This document shows positions 62,870 to 64,000 of a stretch of DNA of 64,000 nucleotides, piece by piece. Source of the stretch: Geodermatophilus siccatus (GTDB lineage: Bacteria > Actinomycetota > Actinomycetes > Mycobacteriales > Geodermatophilaceae); the NCBI RefSeq assembly GCF_900103785.1, contig NZ_FNHE01000004.1, forward strand, positions 124,001 to 188,000, read 5' to 3'. Below the pieces are notes generated by a model. The model searched no databases and was not told the DNA's origin. It saw nothing but the letters and a program-made list of their open reading frames with translations. Both the position numbers and the translations under genes were made by a program. Each line of letters opens with the position of its first letter. Positions within the stretch are counted from its first letter, which is position 1.

Positions 62870-62986
62870 GGCCGGGCATCCTGGCCCGACCGGGGCCTCC
62901 CGTGCGTGCTCGGCGCACCGGCGACGGCGTCACGCGGACGGGCAACAGCTCGCTGCGGATCCGGCACGACAGGGCACGGTTCCCGG

Positions 62987-63357
62987 GTGACCACGCCGCT
63001 GGTCGCCGTCCTGGTGATCGCCGTGGGTCTGCCCCCTGCTGGCGTGGTGGGTGGCCCGCCCGCCCTACCGGCCGCGGCTGCGCCCGGGCGCCGAGCCGGA
63101 CCCGTGGCGGGACCCGGTCCGCCGGCACGGGCTGTCGGCGGGGGAGGCGGCACGGGTCGCGGCGGACGTCCCGCGCGGACTGCGGCTGCCGGACCCGCGG
63201 CTGCGCCGGGCGGCCGTCGACCGGGCCCGGGATCTCCCGGCGCAGGAGCAGGTCCGGTTGCCGCGGACCCCGCGGGCCCGCGGGGTCGTGGCCGTGCTCG
63301 TGGCCGTCTGCGGAGCCACCGCACTCGGTCTGCTCGTCTCCCAGCTCGCCTCGGGGA
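62987..63357 (+). pseudogene. Small membrane protein gene, apparent frameshift in a C5 run
   Basis: A GTG start gives TTPLVAVLVIAVGLP in one frame. The next frame continues the helix as LLAWWVARPPYRPRLRPGAE, then GLSAGEAARVAADVPRGLRL and a second helix VAVLVAVCGATALGLLVSQL. Dropping one C from the CCCCC run at about 63032-63036 joins them as GLPLLAWW. It is either a real +1 frameshift or a sequencing error. The second frame stays open past 63357, and the true end is unclear. About 320 bases from here to the next promoter hold no other gene I can support. Confidence 0.45.
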
Positions 63358-63612
63358 GGGGATCGACGTCCCGTGGGGCGTCGTCGCCGTCCGGGTGGCC
63401 ACCGGCGTCCGGGGCGGGCGCCGTCGTCGCGCGCTGCGGAGGACCGTCGAGCTGGACGACGGGTCCGCCGCCGACGGCAGCCGAGCTCGCGGGATCGTCA
63501 GCGGAAGCCGCGGCGCACCCACCGGCGCGGCAGCCCGACCTGCGCGGCGGGGCCTCCGCGCTCGCCCGGCCGGACTGCACCCAGCGCTCGCGAGAGCGCT
63601 GCGGGCAGGTAA

Positions 63613-63663
63613 TTGAAGCTTCAAGCGATGGTGTGTATGGTGAGTTCTGCTTGAGACTTCAAG
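63613..63663 (+). promoter_or_regulatory. Promoter with two TTGA-N4-TCAA operator-like palindromes
   Basis: The -35 TTGAAG (63613-63618) and -10 TATGGT (63636-63641) are 17 bases apart. A perfect 12-bp palindrome TTGAAGCTTCAA covers the -35. A second site CTTGAGACTTCAAG (63650-63663) lies just past the expected transcription start, centre-to-centre 38 bp. This fits repression by a dimeric regulator, perhaps MarR-type. Confidence 0.7.
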
Positions 63664-63677
63664 TGCCTGGAGGGCTG

Positions 63678-64000
63678 ATGAGCGGCACACCGTCCGCGTT
63701 CCCGCACCCCGCGCCCGGCGAGACGCCGGTGGACCGCACCGCCGGGCGGGCCCGGGCGATCGGCTCCCGGGCCGACGTGGCCACCACCGCCCCTGCCCGC
63801 TACGCCAAGCAGCTGATCGCGCACCTCGGCCGCAAGGTGCCCTTCACCGGCGACGCGGTCACCGCGCCGGCGACCGCGGTGATCGGCGCGGCCACCGCCG
63901 GGATCGTCGTCGGCGAGGGCGTGCTGACCCTGGAGGCCGCCGGCGACGACGAGGAGTCCGTCGCGCGGGTCGAGCAGGTGCTCGGCAGTCACCTGGAGCG
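63678..64000 (+). CDS. DUF2218 family protein, N-terminal part
   Basis: About 107 residues are visible before the window ends in open frame. ADVATTAPARYAKQLIAHLG with RKVPF, a hydrophobic strand region (ATAVIGAATAGIVVGEGVLT) and SVARVEQVLGSHLE match DUF2218, usually ~100 residues, of unknown function. So little is missing. The ATG has GGAGGG 6 bases upstream and lies behind a well-formed promoter with two palindromic operators. Confidence 0.8.
   Translation, partial: MSGTPSAFPHPAPGETPVDRTAGRARAIGSRADVATTAPARYAKQLIAHLGRKVPFTGDAVTAPATAVIGAATAGIVVGEGVLTLEAAGDDEESVARVEQVLGSHLE

Noticed and set aside
63051..63680. One continuous gene fusing the membrane protein and DUF2218
   Set aside because: The frame is open throughout, but a strong promoter, operators and a ribosome site just before the ATG at 63678 indicate a separate DUF2218 gene.

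Overview
The window is very GC-rich (C or G in most third codon positions), with frequent GTG starts and GTGA/ATGA stop-start overlaps. Its genes are typical actinobacterial core: IdeR, SigB and SigA, PpgK, Cei, CeoBC, DUF4193, DUF3039, DUF3710, and the coproporphyrin-dependent heme enzymes. From protein flavour and the repeats I infer a member of Geodermatophilales (Blastococcus, Geodermatophilus or Modestobacter type). This is inference; no marker RNA gene is present. I saw no tRNA, rRNA, CRISPR array, insertion sequence or prophage.

Layout. 1-9.3 kb: tail of a DUF4192 gene, an S9 peptidase, ideR, the overlapping acuC-pat pair for reversible lysine acetylation, sigB and dtd. 9.6-18 kb: stress and envelope functions, namely an orphan N-acetylglutaminylglutamine synthetase, CsbD, two coupled CNNM/DUF21-CBS membrane proteins, a NarL-type two-component system and a CPA2 antiporter. 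18-22 kb: a looser accessory zone with gene remnants, a methyltransferase, and a DHFR-family reductase flanked by a full and a truncated copy of the same HhH-GPD gene start. 22-30 kb: DUF3099, pseudouridine catabolism genes, DUF3039, YihY, a large VanW protein, DUF7455 and an FAD monooxygenase.

30-61 kb is a conserved actinobacterial block. From memory its order resembles the M. tuberculosis segment Rv2703 (sigA) to Rv2674 (msrB): rpoD, ppgK, suhB, cei, DUF4193, dut, DUF3710, OB-fold protein, DUF3159, ceoC/ceoB, APC permease, TRAM RNA methyltransferase, dxs, RNase D, DUF3000, hemE, cgoX, hemQ and msrB. Local insertions are an APH-like kinase, fadB/fadA, lldD, and a thiamine-binding protein coupled to dxs. 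61-64 kb holds a cold-shock gene, small hypotheticals, a probably frameshifted membrane protein, and the start of a DUF2218 gene behind a well-formed promoter with two operator-like palindromes.

Three non-coding patterns run through the window. (i) About fourteen copies of a GC-rich hairpin of roughly 55-90 bp lie almost always at gene 3' ends; two are read through as N-terminal coding sequence of the next gene. (ii) A second, longer palindromic element occurs twice, each time between converging genes. (iii) Many starts have a TANNNT-like -10 box 6-8 bases upstream and no Shine-Dalgarno, the signature of leaderless mRNAs. The most unusual local structure is a 77-bp tandem duplication at 38.1 kb that forms a chain of GTGA-coupled mini-ORFs between DUF3710 and an alpha/beta hydrolase.
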